The translations under genes were made by a program, and so were the position numbers. The notes beneath the pieces are model-generated. The model was given only the letters and a program-made list of their open reading frames with translations. It ran no database searches and was not told the DNA's origin. From an uncultured Christensenellaceae bacterium (GTDB lineage: Bacteria > Bacillota > Clostridia > Christensenellales > CAG-138), in assembly GCA_902475645.1 (NCBI GenBank), contig CABSAH010000017.1, positions 1 through 16,640 of the forward strand: a DNA stretch of 16,640 nucleotides. Direction: 5' to 3'. Positions 13,881 to 16,640 of the stretch are shown here, in pieces (the first letter of the stretch is position 1; every line of letters begins with the position of its first letter).

Positions 13881-13908
13881 AAAAAGGAGCCTATATAGGC
13901 TCCTTTTT
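13881..13908. terminator. Bidirectional terminator, ECF gene / prfB
   Basis: This is a 28-nt perfect palindrome, AAAAAGGAGCCTA followed by its mirror through TAGGCTCCTTTTT, with A and T runs on both sides. It lies 27 nt after the ECF stop and 12 nt beyond the prfB stop on the other strand. It can end transcription from both directions. Confidence 0.88.
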
Positions 13909-13919
13909 GGTATGCTTTA

Positions 13920-15021
13920 TCAGGATTTTGCAAGGTAGGCGTTTATGAAATCCTCTATATCGCCATCCATAACGGCCTGAATATTGCCGTTTTCCTCGCC
14001 GGTGCGGTGGTCCTTTACCAGCGTATATGGCTGGAATACATAGGAGCGTATCTGGCTGCCCCATTCAATGCGCTTCATTTCGCCCTTTATTTCGTTCATC
14101 TGGGCCATGCGCTCCTGCTCAGCCAATTCCATAAGCTTGCCCTTGAGTATGCGCATTGCCATTTCCTTATTCTGAAGCTGACTGCGCTCGTTTTGGCATT
14201 GCACCACTATTCCGGTGGGAATGTGGGTTATGCGTATGGCGGAGCTTACCTTGTTTACGTTCTGGCCGCCCGCGCCGCCCGAACGATAGGTATCTATGCG
14301 CAAATCGTCCATGTCTATCTCAACGTCGTTTGTATCGTCGTCGAATATGGGCGTAACGTCAAGGGAGGCAAAGCTTGTGTGCCGCCTGCCGGAGGAATCG
14401 AACGGAGATATTCTCACCAGCCTGTGCACGCCCTTTTCGGCCTTTAGATAGCCGTATGCATTTTCGCCGTCCACCTCGAACGTAACGCTCTTTATGCCGG
14501 CTTCCTCGCCGTCCAGATAGTCTATCACCTTAACGGAATAGCCCATCTTTTCGCAATATCGGGTGTACATGCGGTAAAGCAGGCTTACCCAGTCCTGCGC
14601 TTCCGTTCCGCCCGCGCCCGCGTGCAGGCTGAGCACGGCATTATAGCTATCATAAGGGCCTTTAAGCAGCGCTTCAAGCTTCAGCGCCTCTATGTCCTTT
14701 TCAAGCGCGGCAAACTCGCCCTGCACCTCCGGCACAAGGCTTTCGTCGTTTTCCTCGTCCGCCATCTCCATCAGCGTTTCAAGATCCTCGCACCTTGCCA
14801 TAAGGTGAGAATACTTATCCAGCTTGGAGGTTATGGCCTTCATGCGGCGGTTCACCTTGTTTGCGTTTTCAACGTCGTTCCAGAAGCCGTCCTTGCCCAT
14901 TTCGGCCTCCAGCTCTTCCTTTTCCCTGCTCAATGAAGCAAGGTCAAAGGGAGCCACCTGCCTCTTTCAGCGTTTCAACCGCCGCGGCAAGCTGCTGCCG
15001 TGTTTCATCCAGTTGGATCAC
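13920..15021 (-). CDS. prfB: Peptide chain release factor 2 (RF2), with programmed +1 frameshift
   Basis: RF2 releases finished peptides at UGA and UAA codons. Translation starts at GTG 15021 (AAGGA upstream), reads 25 codons (VIQLDETRQQLAAAVETLKE, then AGGSL) and meets UGA as codon 26 (complement of 14944-14946). It then shifts +1 at CTT-TGAC into the main frame (DLASLSREKEELE). The product is 366 residues, the usual RF2 size. The slippery CTT TGA C is canonical, with AGGTGG as the internal Shine-Dalgarno-like stimulator. The SPF codon-recognition motif is at about residues 206-208 and the GGQ catalytic motif at about 251-253. secA lies 48 nt upstream on the same strand, the common Firmicute order. 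Frameshifting autoregulates RF2: when it is scarce, the UGA is read slowly and the shift occurs. A GTG at 14957 would mimic a start but lies inside the frameshift site. Confidence 0.96.
14944..14963 (-). promoter_or_regulatory. RF2 programmed frameshift site
   Basis: On the minus strand this reads CAGGTGGCTCCCTTTGA, then C: an SD-like AGGTGG, four bases, CTT, and the in-frame UGA at codon 26. The upstream frame is open for exactly 25 codons from GTG 15021, and the downstream +1 frame continues RF2 homology without a gap. E. coli uses AGGGGGTATCTTTGAC at the same codon position. Confidence 0.93.
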
Positions 15022-15069
15022 TGTTAATCACATCCTTCTCTTTGTGTTTTATATTTACCGCAAAAAGCA

Positions 15070-16640
<1,571 letters not shown>

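Noticed and set aside
14944..14957. GTG at 14957 as the start of prfB
   Set aside because: It sits inside the frameshift cassette; the 25-codon upstream frame from GTG 15021 encodes the conserved RF2 N-terminus.

Overview
The window looks like a chromosomal segment of a spore-forming Firmicute of class Clostridia, probably a GC-rich gut lineage; I cannot place it more narrowly. The evidence is spoVAD-spoVAE, the RNase J / RNase Y pair, strong GGAGG-type ribosome binding sites, an apparently type A RNase P RNA, and secA-prfB with the classic RF2 frameshift. AUA is the commonest isoleucine codon despite the GC-rich sequence. Nearly everything is housekeeping, and I see no phage, transposase, CRISPR array or defence system.

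Layout. Bases 1-1456 hold the end of a probable spoVAC, then spoVAD and spoVAE (dipicolinate uptake into the forespore). Bases 1457-1882 hold a cluster of three related palindromic repeats and a promoter. Bases 1883-5324 form a likely operon: RNase J with a basic N-terminal extension, a YlbF/YmcA-family protein and the lytic transglycosylase MltG. Then come yebC (own promoter and terminator), RNase Y (own promoter, about 110 nt leader, terminator) and a cytoplasmic M19 dipeptidase. The dipeptidase meets a minus-strand pair tail to tail: a membrane-anchored SPOR-domain protein followed by a small DRTGG-domain protein. Divergent from that pair runs trmK - nif3-like - C4 zinc-ribbon coiled-coil protein - rnpB. 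A hairpin-rich spacer then leads to an ECF-transporter S component. A palindromic bidirectional terminator separates it from the minus-strand secA (5' end outside the window) - prfB pair.

Together these genes cover mRNA turnover (RNase J, RNase Y, YlbF family), tRNA processing and modification (RNase P RNA, TrmK), translation (RF2, YebC), cell-wall growth and division (MltG, SPOR protein), secretion (SecA) and sporulation (SpoVA). The points most worth a second look are the intergenic palindrome families, the hairpin array after rnpB, the unassigned C-terminal half of the SPOR protein, the RNase J extension, the cysteine-free YlbF homologue and a probable CTG start for trmK. I do not see a convincing undescribed multi-gene system.
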